Source of the DNA: a candidate division FCPU426 bacterium
GTDB taxonomy: Bacteria; Oederibacteriota; JAAXVQ01; JAUVAV01
NCBI GenBank assembly: GCA_030591525.1
Contig: JAUVAV010000002.1
Span: 39,652-103,651 of the forward strand
Length of the DNA: 64,000 nucleotides
Direction of reading: 5' to 3'
In this document: in pieces, positions 52,709 through 61,376 of the stretch
Layout: the number at the start of each line of letters is the position of its first letter
Numbering within the stretch: position 1 is the first letter of the stretch
Made by a program: the position numbers and the translations under genes
The notes under the pieces: generated by a model
Seen by the model: the letters and a program-made list of their open reading frames with translations, nothing else
Databases searched by the model: none
What the model was told of the DNA's origin: nothing

Positions 52709-52736
52709 GTAGGGGCGCACGGCCGTGCGCCCCTAC
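52709..52736. repeat. 28-bp palindrome of the GTAGGGGC family (pyrR-pyrB gap)
   Basis: GTAGGGGCGCACGG joined to its exact reverse complement, 28 bp. It touches the pyrR stop codon (52733-52735), which lies within the right end of the palindrome. Confidence 0.85.
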
Positions 52737-53275
52737 TTTATAATAAAAACACCCTCCCGGCCGTCGCACTCCTGGAGCAAAACATCTACTTTTTCCTTCT
52801 CGGCCGTCGGTAAATTTTTGCCGACATAATCCGCGTGAATCGGAAGCTCGCGGTGTCCGCGATCCACTAATACTGCCAACTGAATCGCGCGCGGACGGCC
52901 GTAATCAATTAATTCATCCATGGCGGCCCGGATACTGCGGCCGGTATAAAGTACATCATCCACCAAAATTATCCGCCGGTTTTCCAATGAAAACGGGAGA
53001 TGGCTGGGACGCCGTCCCGGCTGCCGATCCGTACGCGTACTGGTATCATCGCGATGAAAAGTAATATCCAGAGCTCCGACCGCCGGAGTAGCTTGCTCGA
53101 TTTTTCCAATTTGATCCGCAATCCGCTGCGCCAGAACATCTCCCCGCGTCATGATACCGATCAGCGCCAAGTCCGGGACACCTTTATGTCTTTCGCAGAT
53201 CTCATGCGCCATCCGGTTGACTGCCCGCCGGATGTGGTCCGCGTCCATAATCTGCCTGGGGAATGATTCCTTCAT
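52733..53275 (-). CDS. pyrR: Bifunctional pyr operon regulator / uracil phosphoribosyltransferase
   Basis: 180 aa from the ATG at 53275, with GGGAG 6 nt upstream; the frame is open to 53377, but that part is the attenuator. The PRPP loop RIILVDDVLYTGRSIRAAMD is intact. PyrR binds the pyr leader RNA when UMP is high and favours termination; a matching leader lies immediately upstream. It is first in the operon. Confidence 0.95.
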   Translation of the reverse strand: MKESFPRQIMDADHIRRAVNRMAHEICERHKGVPDLALIGIMTRGDVLAQRIADQIGKIEQATPAVGALDITFHRDDTSTRTDRQPGRRPSHLPFSLENRRIILVDDVLYTGRSIRAAMDELIDYGRPRAIQLAVLVDRGHRELPIHADYVGKNLPTAEKEKVDVLLQECDGREGVFIIK

Positions 53276-53290
53276 GTTGTCTCCCTTCGT

Positions 53291-53324
53291 AAAAAAACCT
53301 CCCCGCAGTATTCGCCAGGGAGGT
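53291..53324 (-). terminator. Attenuator terminator of the pyr operon
   Basis: On the minus strand ACCTCCC (53318-53324) pairs with GGGAGGT (53297-53303) around a loop of about 14 nt, followed by seven T (53291-53297). It lies 16 nt upstream of the pyrR ATG and downstream of the PyrR-binding stem. Confidence 0.85.
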
Positions 53325-53362
53325 GATAAAAGTTTTTCGTTAGTGTCTCGATGAATCATTTT

Positions 53363-53393
53363 CCTTTCCAGCCTCACGGAACCAGATTAAAGG
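53363..53393 (-). promoter_or_regulatory. PyrR-binding stem-loop in the pyr leader
   Basis: Minus-strand CCTTTAATCTGGTTCCGTGA followed by GGCTGGAAAGG. CCTTT pairs with AAAGG at the base, and the conserved TCCnnGAGGCTGG-like loop of PyrR-binding anti-antiterminators is recognisable. It lies between the promoter and the terminator, as in Bacillus-type pyr attenuation. Confidence 0.75.
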
Positions 53394-53447
53394 ATATATC
53401 TTGCTATTCGCGGTCTCCGGTTATTCCCGCTCCGAAGTTCCTACATG

Positions 53448-53476
53448 ACAATACCGCGGCCCTGGCCTTCTGTCAA
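53448..53476 (-). promoter_or_regulatory. Sigma-70 promoter of the pyr operon
   Basis: Minus strand TTGACA (53471-53476), 17 nt, TATTGT (53448-53453), followed by a leader of about 165 nt with the PyrR site and terminator. Confidence 0.7.
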
Positions 53477-53489
53477 GCCGGATTATACC

Positions 53490-53733
53490 CTAGGAGCCTG
53501 AGCAATTAGTTGCTCAGGCTCCAGAGCATTTGAGATTCGAGAGTAGAAATTAGATAAAACATCTCAAATGCGGTCTACTTTCTACTATCTACTCTCAAAA
53601 AACCGACTAATTGATCAAACTCCAGAGCAATTGAAAATTGAACCATAGAGCAATAAAAAACTCAATTGCGGTCTATTTTCTATTGTTCTATTGCTCAGGA
53701 ATTAAAAAACCGACTAATTGCTCAAACTCCTAG
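53490..53733. repeat. Dispersed 240-bp palindromic element, copy B
   Basis: It begins CTAGGAGCCTGAGCAATTAG and ends CAAACTCCTAG. It is nearly identical, in opposite orientation, to 13026-13264. Nested inverted repeats include GAGAGTAGA/TCTACTCTC and AGCAATTAGTTGCT. It lies just upstream of the pyr promoter. Confidence 0.88.
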
Positions 53734-53785
53734 GGTGGGGCAACCCACTTTTCTCGCGCTGTAAGTAATCGGTTACCCGTCCGCA

Positions 53786-53825
53786 TAATAAAAACGGGGG
53801 AGCTTTAAAGCTCCCCCGTTCTTTT
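53786..53825. terminator. Strong hairpin terminator after the Lys-rich small gene
   Basis: AACGGGGGAGCTTTAAAGCT completed to a perfect 28-bp palindrome (53793-53820). A run of T follows on the minus strand (GTTTTTATTAT) and CTTTT on the plus strand. It lies 44 nt beyond the stop codon of the 28-aa gene. Confidence 0.8.
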
Positions 53826-53863
53826 AAAAAAATATTCTTTCACCATCTAGTGTCGAAGAACAA

Positions 53864-53950
53864 CTACTTCTTTTTGGTGGCTTTTTTCTTCGCGACTTTC
53901 TTCGCGGCTTTCTTTACAACTTTCTTCGCCGCCTTCTTTTTGACTGCCAT
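53864..53950 (-). CDS. 28-aa lysine/alanine-rich basic protein (histone H1-tail-like)
   Basis: Too short for long-frame lists. The minus strand from 53950 reads MAVKKKAAKKVVKKAAKKVA, then KKKATKKK and a TAG. AAAGGAGGTG lies 5 nt before the ATG, the best Shine-Dalgarno in the window, and a strong terminator follows 44 nt after the stop. Composition (more than half Lys, the rest Ala and Val) matches the C-terminal tails of histone H1-like and HU-like bacterial proteins, which bind DNA by charge. Possibly a minimal nucleoid or RNA-binding protein (inference). The plus strand shows only its mirror frame. Confidence 0.8.
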   Translation of the reverse strand: MAVKKKAAKKVVKKAAKKVAKKKATKKK

Positions 53951-54159
53951 TGTTCCACCTCCTTTATATAAACTTTTTTATTTAAAAAACTTCCCTAAGT
54001 TTTACTATTTTATAACACACAACCTGGTTAATGAAAATATTTTTATTAACTTTATTTTATTTTTTCTGTCAGCTGCTCGTTTCAAGTTCAAGCCTCTCAC
54101 TATTTAGTATCGGCGCTTAAGGTTGTTTTTATAAAACATTCATTCCTCCGTCTTCTTTT

Positions 54160-54723
54160 TCAGCGCACTATCACCTTATTCATACCATCATCCTTCTGGA
54201 TTTTCTGCACCACATCAACACCTTTAGTCACTTGACCGAACACCGTATATTTTCCATCCAGTGATGGCTGCCGGGACAAGCAAATATAAAACTGACTGCC
54301 GGCCGAATCCGGCGCCATGCTTCTGGCCATAGCCACGGTTCCGGTCAGATGAGCGCGGGAATTAAACTCGGCTTTAATAGTATAGCCCGGCCCGCCGGTC
54401 CCATCACCCTTGGGATCTCCGCCTTGAATCACAAAACCGGGAACCACACGGTGAAATTTCAACCCATCATAAAACCCTTGTTTCGCCAGTTTGATAAAAT
54501 TAGCTACGGTCTCCGGCGCATCCTCGGGATAAAACTTAAAAACAATTTCGCCTTTCGCGGTCTGGATCACGGCTTCCTGGCATCCTTCGGACGCGTTCGC
54601 TTCTGTCATGGCTTTCTCCTCCTGCGGCTTCTCCGGGGTCCCGGTTTGCTCGTTGGTTTTTACGCCGACGCATCCGTTTAAAACAAAAATCAGTATGCCG
54701 GCGGCCGCACAAATTCTTTTCAT
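54160..54723 (-). CDS. Cyclophilin-type peptidyl-prolyl isomerase, lipoprotein
   Basis: 187 aa. The signal ends in a lipobox ([10 protein letters not shown]), so it is probably lipid-anchored at Cys18. The cyclophilin core includes [29 protein letters not shown] and [20 protein letters not shown]. It isomerises Xaa-Pro bonds in exported proteins. A Glu/Lys-rich linker (about 20-48) separates anchor and domain. A stop then 209 nt of AT-rich sequence leads to the 28-aa gene. Confidence 0.93.
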   Translation of the reverse strand: MKRICAAAGILIFVLNGCVGVKTNEQTGTPEKPQEEKAMTEANASEGCQEAVIQTAKGEIVFKFYPEDAPETVANFIKLAKQGFYDGLKFHRVVPGFVIQGGDPKGDGTGGPGYTIKAEFNSRAHLTGTVAMARSMAPDSAGSQFYICLSRQPSLDGKYTVFGQVTKGVDVVQKIQKDDGMNKVIVR

Positions 54724-55167
54724 GCTTTGACCCTCCTGGTGACTTTAATTTATATGAGAAAGCATTAATGCAAAAACATTTTAATTAATATTAACCCAAA
54801 TATATTTTTTATTAAAGAAAAATATTCATTCCTTAAATATTTTTTTCAAATTAAATTTTAATATGTTAACCGTGACTTCCCCGGATTTCAGGTATTGAGA
54901 TGAGAGGAAGAAATTATTGACATGCATCTTCAAGCCGGGAACATTTCGCTAAAAAAGCGAAATGCGGGATATACATTTATATAATCTACAGACCATATCC
55001 AATTCCCCGCTCGAAAGAAGCGGGGAAATTGAATCCCAAATAGATTTATCCAAGTAAGACTTGCGTTTTTTTTATTCTCTAATTATACTATCAAACCAAG
55101 ATTAATTACCGGGAAGTAAAAGACCCGCAATACATTCCGAAGAATATTCCGCAAGGAGAAAATTTAA
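54724..55167. other. AT-rich divergent region with hairpins and a promoter
   Basis: No gene is found. Two hairpins stand out: ATTTCGC/GCGAAAT (about 54950-54970) and CCCCGCT/AGCGGGG (about 55006-55026). A plus-strand promoter is noted separately. The CCCCGC hairpin resembles the one in the nuo leader but is not followed by a T-run. Confidence 0.5.
55061..55089 (+). promoter_or_regulatory. Possible sigma-70 promoter for the antiporter operon
   Basis: TTGCGT (55061-55066) and TATACT (55084-55089) are 17 nt apart, about 79 nt before the antiporter ATG. Confidence 0.45.
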
Positions 55168-56340
55168 ATGGAACATCTGGCAGCCACGCTCTTTGAATTT
55201 CTGATTATCGTAGTCAGCGCCAAGCTGGTCGGTGAATTATTCGAGCACATCCATCAGCCGGCCGTAGTCGGCGAATTACTGGTCGGCATGCTTATCGGCC
55301 CCCATGCCCTGGGATTGATTCATACTAATGATTTCTTTCTCATCCTTTCCGAGTTCGCAGTCATCTTCCTGCTCTTCCAGGTCGGACTGGAAACCCGGCT
55401 CCTGGATATGCTTAAAGTGGGAATGAAATCTTTCTGGGTAGCCGTGCTGGGTGTAGTCCTGCCTTTTATGGCAGGTTATGCTTACTTGTCAGCCCTTAAT
55501 CATGATTACAAAACCGCTCTCTTTCTGGGCGCAGCCATGGTAGCCACCTCGGTGGGGATTACCGCCCGGGTACTGGGTGACTTAAGTTTCTTGCGAAACA
55601 AGACCAGCCGGATAATCCTCGGAGCGGCCGTGATTGATGATATTCTGGGCATGATTATCCTGGCCATGGTAGCCGGACTCAGTCAGGGTGAATTTACCGT
55701 TCCCGGGCTGGTCATGATTACCGTGAAAGCCGTATCTTTTGTGGTATTAGTGGTAGTGCTCGGCTCTATCGCGACCAAACGTTACGGCCACCTGCTCTCG
55801 CGTCTGAAAACACGAAACATGCCGTTCATTATTGCCATGATGATCTGCCTGGGACTTTCGGCCCTGGCTCAAATAATCGGGCTGGCCGCAATTATCGGAG
55901 CTTTCCTGGCCGGTATGGTTTTCGCCGAGGTTCGCGAAGATTATCAGTTGGATAAAAAATTGGAACCCATGACCGACTTGATGGTGCCCATCTTTTTTGT
56001 AATCATGGGCGCCGGCGTAAATACCCGTTTATTCATAAACACGGATATTCTGGTGATCGCCTTGATCGTAACGCTTATAGCAATCCTTACCAAGCTGGTC
56101 GGCTGCGGAATAGCAGTATTTAAAGACGGCTGGCATACCAGTCTTATCGTGGGCATTGGCATGGTTCCGCGGGGTGAGGTGGGTTTGATCATTGCCGCGA
56201 TTGGAGCACGCATGAAAATTTTCCCGGACGATATTTACGCCATCATTGTTTTTATGTGCATGGCCACTACTCTGTTCATGCCGCCTTTCATGAAACTGGC
56301 GGTGGACGCCAAAAACCACGCCGCCGCCCGGCAGAAATAA
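55168..56340 (+). CDS. CPA2-family cation/proton antiporter
   Basis: 390 aa with 11-12 membrane helices. Conserved stretches include HIHQPAVVGELLVGMLIGP near the start, the ion-site region AVIDDILGMIILA (Asp-Asp pair) and MVPRGEVGLIIAAIG. It exchanges Na or K for protons. It ends after the membrane part, so it lacks the TrkA-type regulatory domain of KefB/C. AAGGAG is 9 nt before the ATG. Probably co-transcribed with the methyltransferase one nucleotide downstream. Confidence 0.92.
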   Translation: MEHLAATLFEFLIIVVSAKLVGELFEHIHQPAVVGELLVGMLIGPHALGLIHTNDFFLILSEFAVIFLLFQVGLETRLLDMLKVGMKSFWVAVLGVVLPFMAGYAYLSALNHDYKTALFLGAAMVATSVGITARVLGDLSFLRNKTSRIILGAAVIDDILGMIILAMVAGLSQGEFTVPGLVMITVKAVSFVVLVVVLGSIATKRYGHLLSRLKTRNMPFIIAMMICLGLSALAQIIGLAAIIGAFLAGMVFAEVREDYQLDKKLEPMTDLMVPIFFVIMGAGVNTRLFINTDILVIALIVTLIAILTKLVGCGIAVFKDGWHTSLIVGIGMVPRGEVGLIIAAIGARMKIFPDDIYAIIVFMCMATTLFMPPFMKLAVDAKNHAAARQK

Positions 56341-56341
56341 T

Positions 56342-57100
56342 ATGGATTTTGAAAATCCGAAATTCAAAGAGGTCTTTTTTAATATTTATAACGCTTTGTC
56401 CCGGGGAGGGCCGGGAGGCACAGCCTCTACGCAAAAAGCTTTTGAAATGATGCGTGAGTTACCTGTGGACTTGAAAATTCTCGATGTGGGTTGCGGTCCC
56501 GGTAAACAAACGCTGGATTTGGCTGGAATGACAAAGGGCGAAATAATCGCCATTGACAATCACTCGCCCTTCATTGACAGATTGAGCGCTAAGATTCAAA
56601 CCCGGGGATTGGGTCAACGCATCACAGCCATGAATGCGGATATGTTTCACCTGGAATTCCCCAAAGAACATTTTAATGTAATTTGGTCTGAAGGTGCGAT
56701 TTACCAAATGGGATTTGAGAACGGGATACGAACCTTGGGAGAATTTTTAAAACCTGGGGGTTATTTTGCAGTGACTGAAGCGGTTTGGTTAAAACCCAAT
56801 CCTCCGCAGGAATTAAAGAAGAATTGGGCTCAGGAATATCCGGATATGAAAAATATAGCCGAGAATATTAAAATCATTCAGCAATGCGGATATCAGCTTG
56901 CAGGGTATTTTACTTTGCCGAATTCCGACTGGCTGGATGATTTTTACATTCCCATGCAGGCGAGAATTGCTGTGGTTAAGGAAAGATATCAAAATGATAC
57001 TGAGGCCATGGACCTAATGCCTCGCTTTGAGAATGAAATAACAATTTTCAATAAATACTCGGATTATTTTGGATATGAATTTTTTATTTTCAGAAAATAG
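56342..57100 (+). CDS. Class I SAM-dependent methyltransferase
   Basis: 252 aa. Motif I is ILDVGCGPGKQTLDLAG, with IIAIDNHSPF as the acidic second strand and FNVIWSEGAIYQMGF, FLKPGGYFAVTEAVW further on. The N-terminal ALSRGGPGGTASTQKAFEMM is typical of a methyltransferase 11-type group near UbiE. It starts one nucleotide after the antiporter stop and has no clear ribosome site of its own. Substrate unknown. Confidence 0.88.
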   Translation: MDFENPKFKEVFFNIYNALSRGGPGGTASTQKAFEMMRELPVDLKILDVGCGPGKQTLDLAGMTKGEIIAIDNHSPFIDRLSAKIQTRGLGQRITAMNADMFHLEFPKEHFNVIWSEGAIYQMGFENGIRTLGEFLKPGGYFAVTEAVWLKPNPPQELKKNWAQEYPDMKNIAENIKIIQQCGYQLAGYFTLPNSDWLDDFYIPMQARIAVVKERYQNDTEAMDLMPRFENEITIFNKYSDYFGYEFFIFRK

Positions 57101-57167
57101 ATGTGAATTTCACGCCGCAAACATCGTGACACACTCTCTTTAGGGTGGAGGGATATTATTGCCGGAG

Positions 57168-58088
57168 TTATTGCAATAAAACCAGTTTTTTAATTTCCTG
57201 ACCCTGGCCGTCTATGCTTATCCGGTAATAGTATATGCCGGCGGAAAGGTTTGCTGTGTGTAAGGACAATTGCGCAATGCCAGGTTGGCAATCCGCTTTA
57301 ACTTCCGCTACCCGCTCTCCGGCCGCATTATAAACCGTGACGATTACCGGGCCGGCCGTCTCCAGCCTCACCTGGAAATATGCCGGCATGCCGATTTTAG
57401 CCGGATTGGGATAGAATACTGATCCGCTTCCCGCCCAAGCTATACTCGTTGGGGTTAAAGTTATAGTCGGGGTGTGGGTAAACGTGTTGGTAATAGTCGC
57501 GGTAGAAGTGATCGTTGATGTGGGCGTATCAGTTGCCGTAATAGTGGCCGTCGGAGTTATGGTCGGGGTACGGGTTATGGTCGGCGTGGGGGTTGTGGTT
57601 TGGGTATTGGTCGCGGTTCGAGTTATAGTCGGTGTATTCGTTATCGAGGGCAAAGGGGTAAAGGTTTCGCTAATCGTGGCACTTGGCGTTATTGTCGGCG
57701 TATTGGTTACTGTCTGTGATCTGGTAAAGGTCTCACTGAAAGTAGCGCTTGGGGTTATGGTCGGGGTATTAATCGTTATGGTAATAGTCGGGGTCAGTGT
57801 ACTGCTGGGCGAGCAAGTCGGGGTGGGAGTCGGGCTTATCAAGGGATGGAGAAAACCTGCAAAATTTTTATAACTGCCCGAGGCAATCGTGTCTATCCCG
57901 GTCTGGCATATAGCGCTTAAAATATTGTAGCTCGCCGAGCCGGCGCGGTCTCCGCCTGAATCCTGCACATCATCCACGCCAATGTAATTAGACGAGGTGA
58001 AATTACTATGTGCGCCTGCGGAAAAAGGCAAGCATCCCATTATCAACAAGCCAAGTATTAATCCGGGAATATGTTTTAAGGCTTTCAA
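57168..58088 (-). CDS. Secreted protein with Thr/Pro-rich repeats and FlgD/T9SS-like C-terminal domain
   Basis: 306 aa from a TTG start with GAGGGTGAT just upstream. Signal peptide (ending FSAGAHS), a short domain (SSNYIGVDDVQDSGGDRAG), then about 110 residues of degenerate Thr-Pro-Thr-Ile repeats (TPTITRTATNTQ type), and a C-terminal domain (VFYPNPAKIGMPAYFQVRL, VTVYNAAGERV, LSAGIYYYRISIDG) resembling FlgD Ig or type A sorting domains. The repeat part is a flexible, probably glycosylated linker. The role at the surface is unknown; it lies next to the beta-helix protein. Confidence 0.82.
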   Translation of the reverse strand: MKALKHIPGLILGLLIMGCLPFSAGAHSNFTSSNYIGVDDVQDSGGDRAGSASYNILSAICQTGIDTIASGSYKNFAGFLHPLISPTPTPTCSPSSTLTPTITITINTPTITPSATFSETFTRSQTVTNTPTITPSATISETFTPLPSITNTPTITRTATNTQTTTPTPTITRTPTITPTATITATDTPTSTITSTATITNTFTHTPTITLTPTSIAWAGSGSVFYPNPAKIGMPAYFQVRLETAGPVIVTVYNAAGERVAEVKADCQPGIAQLSLHTANLSAGIYYYRISIDGQGQEIKKLVLLQ

Positions 58089-58111
58089 ATCACCCTCGCT
58101 TTATATTCTAA

Positions 58112-59320
58112 TTAAAAAGCCGCTATTTCTGCGCCGAGGCTGTCCTGGTTGCAAATTCCGTTGGGGCCGCCAACTGGAATCATATTAGTTGCGGGATCAA
58201 TAATATCCCTGGCCGGCATACCCATATTAAATACATTATAGCTTACCCGGCCTGTACCGCCTGGGCTTAGGCCAATACCAAAGGAAGTGGAACTCCCCCC
58301 CAAAGTCACATACTTAATAGTATTTTCCAGAATATAAATCTCCGGGGAAGCTAGGCCCATATCAGAAATGCCCCATGATGTAACCGGATTCGTGTTGATC
58401 AAATCAATAACGCAGTCCTCCACCCGGCAGTTTATAACACTACTAATCCCAATTCCGCCGCCGGCTCCTGGGCCCATCATGAAAATATAGTTTTCCACTA
58501 TGTCGCAGCTCTGCGCGCCGTTTAAATCAATCACGATTGCCGGATTTACAGCCTCGATTTTGCACTCACGAACATAGCAATAAACCGCATTATTTATATT
58601 CACCACGGGATTTGCTCCCTCTCCGCTGGTGATCATTAAAGATTCCAGGGCCACTCCGCTCCTGTTGCTCATATTAACTTGATTTACCACCAATTCCGTG
58701 GCATCCCAACCCTGCCCCCGCACTGTAACCCAACCCGGGATATGCAAGGGACTAGTTTCATTATAAGTACCGGCCTGAACATTAATCACCCACTGAGTGT
58801 TAATGCTTGGCGCCGGCACCAATGGCCCAGCTCCGGTAAACGGTCCCTGGCCTAAAAGCATGTCAATCGCCGCGCTGACCGTGCAAGTATCCCCGCCGTC
58901 ATGCGCCACAGTCAATACTTCCTGATATACAATTTTTCGGCTGGCCATGGCATAGGCCGCATTGGTCAGCAAGTGGCGGGGCGTCATCTCGCCGTCGCTT
59001 GCCACATTGATGCCCAGCCAATAGGCTTTGCGAAAAGGAATATCAATAGCATTATTCGAGCCGAGCACCACATTAAAAATCCCGTTAATGACCGATACGC
59101 TTCCCTGAGTCTCGGTCCAGAGCGCCGTACCACCGGTAGCGGCATCATAGATGCAAAAAGTTATGCTGCGCGGAGTATTAATCGGCGTGCCCGAGCTGTT
59201 TGTCAACTGGCCCTGGTAATTCATTTTCTGCGGAATATGGATCAAGGCCTCAGCCCCGATTACCATGCTCCCTACACAAAACATACTGACGAGTAAGGTC
59301 CGGAAAATTTTCAAGGACAT
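58112..59320 (-). CDS. Secreted right-handed beta-helix protein
   Basis: 402 aa. Signal peptide (MSLKIFRTLLVSMFCVGSMV), then a domain of about 110 residues starting MNYQGQLTNSSGTPI with ITFCIYDAATGG, common in secreted proteins of candidate phyla. From about residue 170 there are parallel beta-helix coils (NAVYCYVRECKIEAVNPAIV, SCDIVENYIF, NCRVEDCVIDL). It may bind or cleave polysaccharide; no catalytic motif is evident. AAGGAGG lies 8 nt before the ATG. It precedes the Thr/Pro-rich protein by 23 nt. Confidence 0.8.
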   Translation of the reverse strand: MSLKIFRTLLVSMFCVGSMVIGAEALIHIPQKMNYQGQLTNSSGTPINTPRSITFCIYDAATGGTALWTETQGSVSVINGIFNVVLGSNNAIDIPFRKAYWLGINVASDGEMTPRHLLTNAAYAMASRKIVYQEVLTVAHDGGDTCTVSAAIDMLLGQGPFTGAGPLVPAPSINTQWVINVQAGTYNETSPLHIPGWVTVRGQGWDATELVVNQVNMSNRSGVALESLMITSGEGANPVVNINNAVYCYVRECKIEAVNPAIVIDLNGAQSCDIVENYIFMMGPGAGGGIGISSVINCRVEDCVIDLINTNPVTSWGISDMGLASPEIYILENTIKYVTLGGSSTSFGIGLSPGGTGRVSYNVFNMGMPARDIIDPATNMIPVGGPNGICNQDSLGAEIAAF

Positions 59321-59431
59321 TATTTCTTCCTCCTTTGGATAATCCCTAAATTAAAACCGGTTTTATATATACAACATTGCTGTCTGTTCGGCAATATTTT
59401 TTTAACCTAGGGGACGCGGTCTGGTCATCCC

Positions 59432-61357
59432 TTAGTTTTTCAGGTAATTTAGCATTCCTCCTGCCAGCATGATCTCAGTCTGGCGCGGGGATAATACGCA
59501 CTGCATTTCCCACTCCTCGCCGGTGCTCACATTACGGACCAGCAGGTTTTTTCCGGATGATAAACACTGCTTTATCTTAGGCAGGAAAATTTCCTGGCCT
59601 GATTTAATCCGGTCATAATCTTGAGCCTGGCGGAAAACCAGCGGCAGAATACCGAAATTAATCAGGTTGGCCTGATGGATGCGCGCAAAAGATTTTGCCA
59701 GGACAGCGCGCACTCCCAGGTATTTAGGCGCCAGGGCTGCGTGTTCGCGCGAAGATCCCTGGCCGTAATTTTCTCCGCCTACTATATATCCACCCTGCCG
59801 GGAGCGGGCCCGGCAGGAAAAATCCGGATATAACCCTGAAAATACAAACTCCGCAATAGCCGGAATATTCGAGCGCAAAGGAAGTATTTTAGCGCCGGCC
59901 GGCATTATATCATCCGTGGTTACATTATCTCCCAGCTTGATCAAAACCCGGCCCCTATCTTCTTCCGGCAGCGGTTTAAATTCCGGCAAGGGCCGGATGT
60001 TCGGTCCGCGAATAATATCAACCTTTTTTCTGGAAGACCGGGGAAAAACCACCAGGCTGGATGAGCGCTCGGCCTTGCGGGGCAGCGGAAATTTTCTCCG
60101 CTGCTTGATCCGCCGCGGGTCTATTACTTTTCCCTGCAGCGCCGCGGCCGCTGCGGTCTCGGGTGAGACCAGGTAAATCCCGGCATCCGGGGTGCCGGAG
60201 CGCCCCTTGAAATTACGATTAAAGGTGCGTAAGGATACTGCGCCGGAAGCCGGCGCCTGCCCCATGCCGATACAGGCTCCGCAAGCCGGCTCCATAACCC
60301 GGGCGCCGGCCCGCAGCAAAGCAGCCAGGATGCCGTTTCGGGTCATAGCTTCCAGTACCTGGCTGGACCCAGGCGTAATCACCAGGGAAACCGAGGGGTG
60401 GATACTTCGGCCGGCCAGAATTCCGGCCGCAGATGCCATATCTGCCAAAGAGGAATTAGTACAGGAGCCGATTACTACCTGCCCGGGTTTTATTCCTCTT
60501 AGCCGGCTTACCGGAACCACGGCATCCGGCGAATGCGGCTTGGCTGCCAGGGGGACCAATTGGGATAGATTAAGAGAAATTTCTCCACCGGAATATGCAG
60601 CTTTAGTATCCGCCTTAAGGAGGCGAAAACTTTTTCCTCTGCCTTGGTAAACCAGGAAGGTCCGGGTAACCTCGTCCGCAGGAAACAGGCTGGTAGTAGC
60701 CCCGGTCTCGGCTCCCATATTGGTTATGGTCGCGCGTTCCGGGATGGAAAGAGTGCTTACGCCCGGCCCGGCATATTCCAATATTTTACCTACTCCGCCT
60801 TTAACAGTAAGACGTCTCAGAACTTCCAGTATGATATCCTTGGCAGTAACGCCGCGGCGTAAGCGGCCGGTCAGATGTATCCTTAAAATTTCAGGACAGG
60901 TCAGGTGGAAAGGCTCTCCGGCCATGGCTGCCGCCACATCCAGGCCGCCGGCTCCGATTGCCAGCATTCCCAAGCCGCCGGCCGTGGGCGTATGCGAATC
61001 CGAGCCCAGCAAAGTGGCGCCCGGCTGCCCGAAACTTTCCAAATGTACCTGGTGGCAGATCCCATTGCCCGGCCGGGAAAAAATTGCGCCGTATTTCACG
61101 GCCATGCTTTGAAGAAAAGCATGGTCATCAGCATTTTCAAACCCGGACTGCAGGGTATTATGATCCACATAGGAAACCGAGAGTTTGGTCCGTACGCGTG
61201 GCAGGCCGAGGGCTTCGAACTGGAGCCAGGCCATGGTCCCGGTGGCATCCTGGGTAAGGGTCTGGTCAATGCGCAGAGCCAGCGGTTTTCCGGGAATAAG
61301 CCCGTCCTCTATCAGATGGTTGGCTAAAATTTTTTCCGCTACGGTTAGGTGTTTCAC
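59432..61357 (-). CDS. Aconitate hydratase
   Basis: 641 aa from a GTG at 61357 with AAGGA 8 nt upstream; the frame is open to 61465 but that overlaps the fumarase gene. The [4Fe-4S] ligands are Cys in IGSCTNSS and CGACIGMG; LGSDSHTPTAGGLG and SSREHAALAPKYLG form the substrate site. It belongs to the short aconitase/homoaconitase-like class of anaerobes. It isomerises citrate to isocitrate and is the last gene of the TCA cluster, 19 nt after the fumarase beta gene. Confidence 0.94.
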   Translation of the reverse strand: MKHLTVAEKILANHLIEDGLIPGKPLALRIDQTLTQDATGTMAWLQFEALGLPRVRTKLSVSYVDHNTLQSGFENADDHAFLQSMAVKYGAIFSRPGNGICHQVHLESFGQPGATLLGSDSHTPTAGGLGMLAIGAGGLDVAAAMAGEPFHLTCPEILRIHLTGRLRRGVTAKDIILEVLRRLTVKGGVGKILEYAGPGVSTLSIPERATITNMGAETGATTSLFPADEVTRTFLVYQGRGKSFRLLKADTKAAYSGGEISLNLSQLVPLAAKPHSPDAVVPVSRLRGIKPGQVVIGSCTNSSLADMASAAGILAGRSIHPSVSLVITPGSSQVLEAMTRNGILAALLRAGARVMEPACGACIGMGQAPASGAVSLRTFNRNFKGRSGTPDAGIYLVSPETAAAAALQGKVIDPRRIKQRRKFPLPRKAERSSSLVVFPRSSRKKVDIIRGPNIRPLPEFKPLPEEDRGRVLIKLGDNVTTDDIMPAGAKILPLRSNIPAIAEFVFSGLYPDFSCRARSRQGGYIVGGENYGQGSSREHAALAPKYLGVRAVLAKSFARIHQANLINFGILPLVFRQAQDYDRIKSGQEIFLPKIKQCLSSGKNLLVRNVSTGEEWEMQCVLSPRQTEIMLAGGMLNYLKN

Positions 61358-61376
61358 ACGTTCTTTCCTTACCCCC

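Noticed and set aside
53850..54107. 85-codon Phe-rich plus-strand frame
   Set aside because: Its first half is the mirror of the lysine-rich 28-aa gene on the minus strand, which has the better signals.
57472..57873. 133-codon Val/Gly-rich plus-strand frame
   Set aside because: Antisense of the Thr/Pro repeat region; low-complexity shadow.
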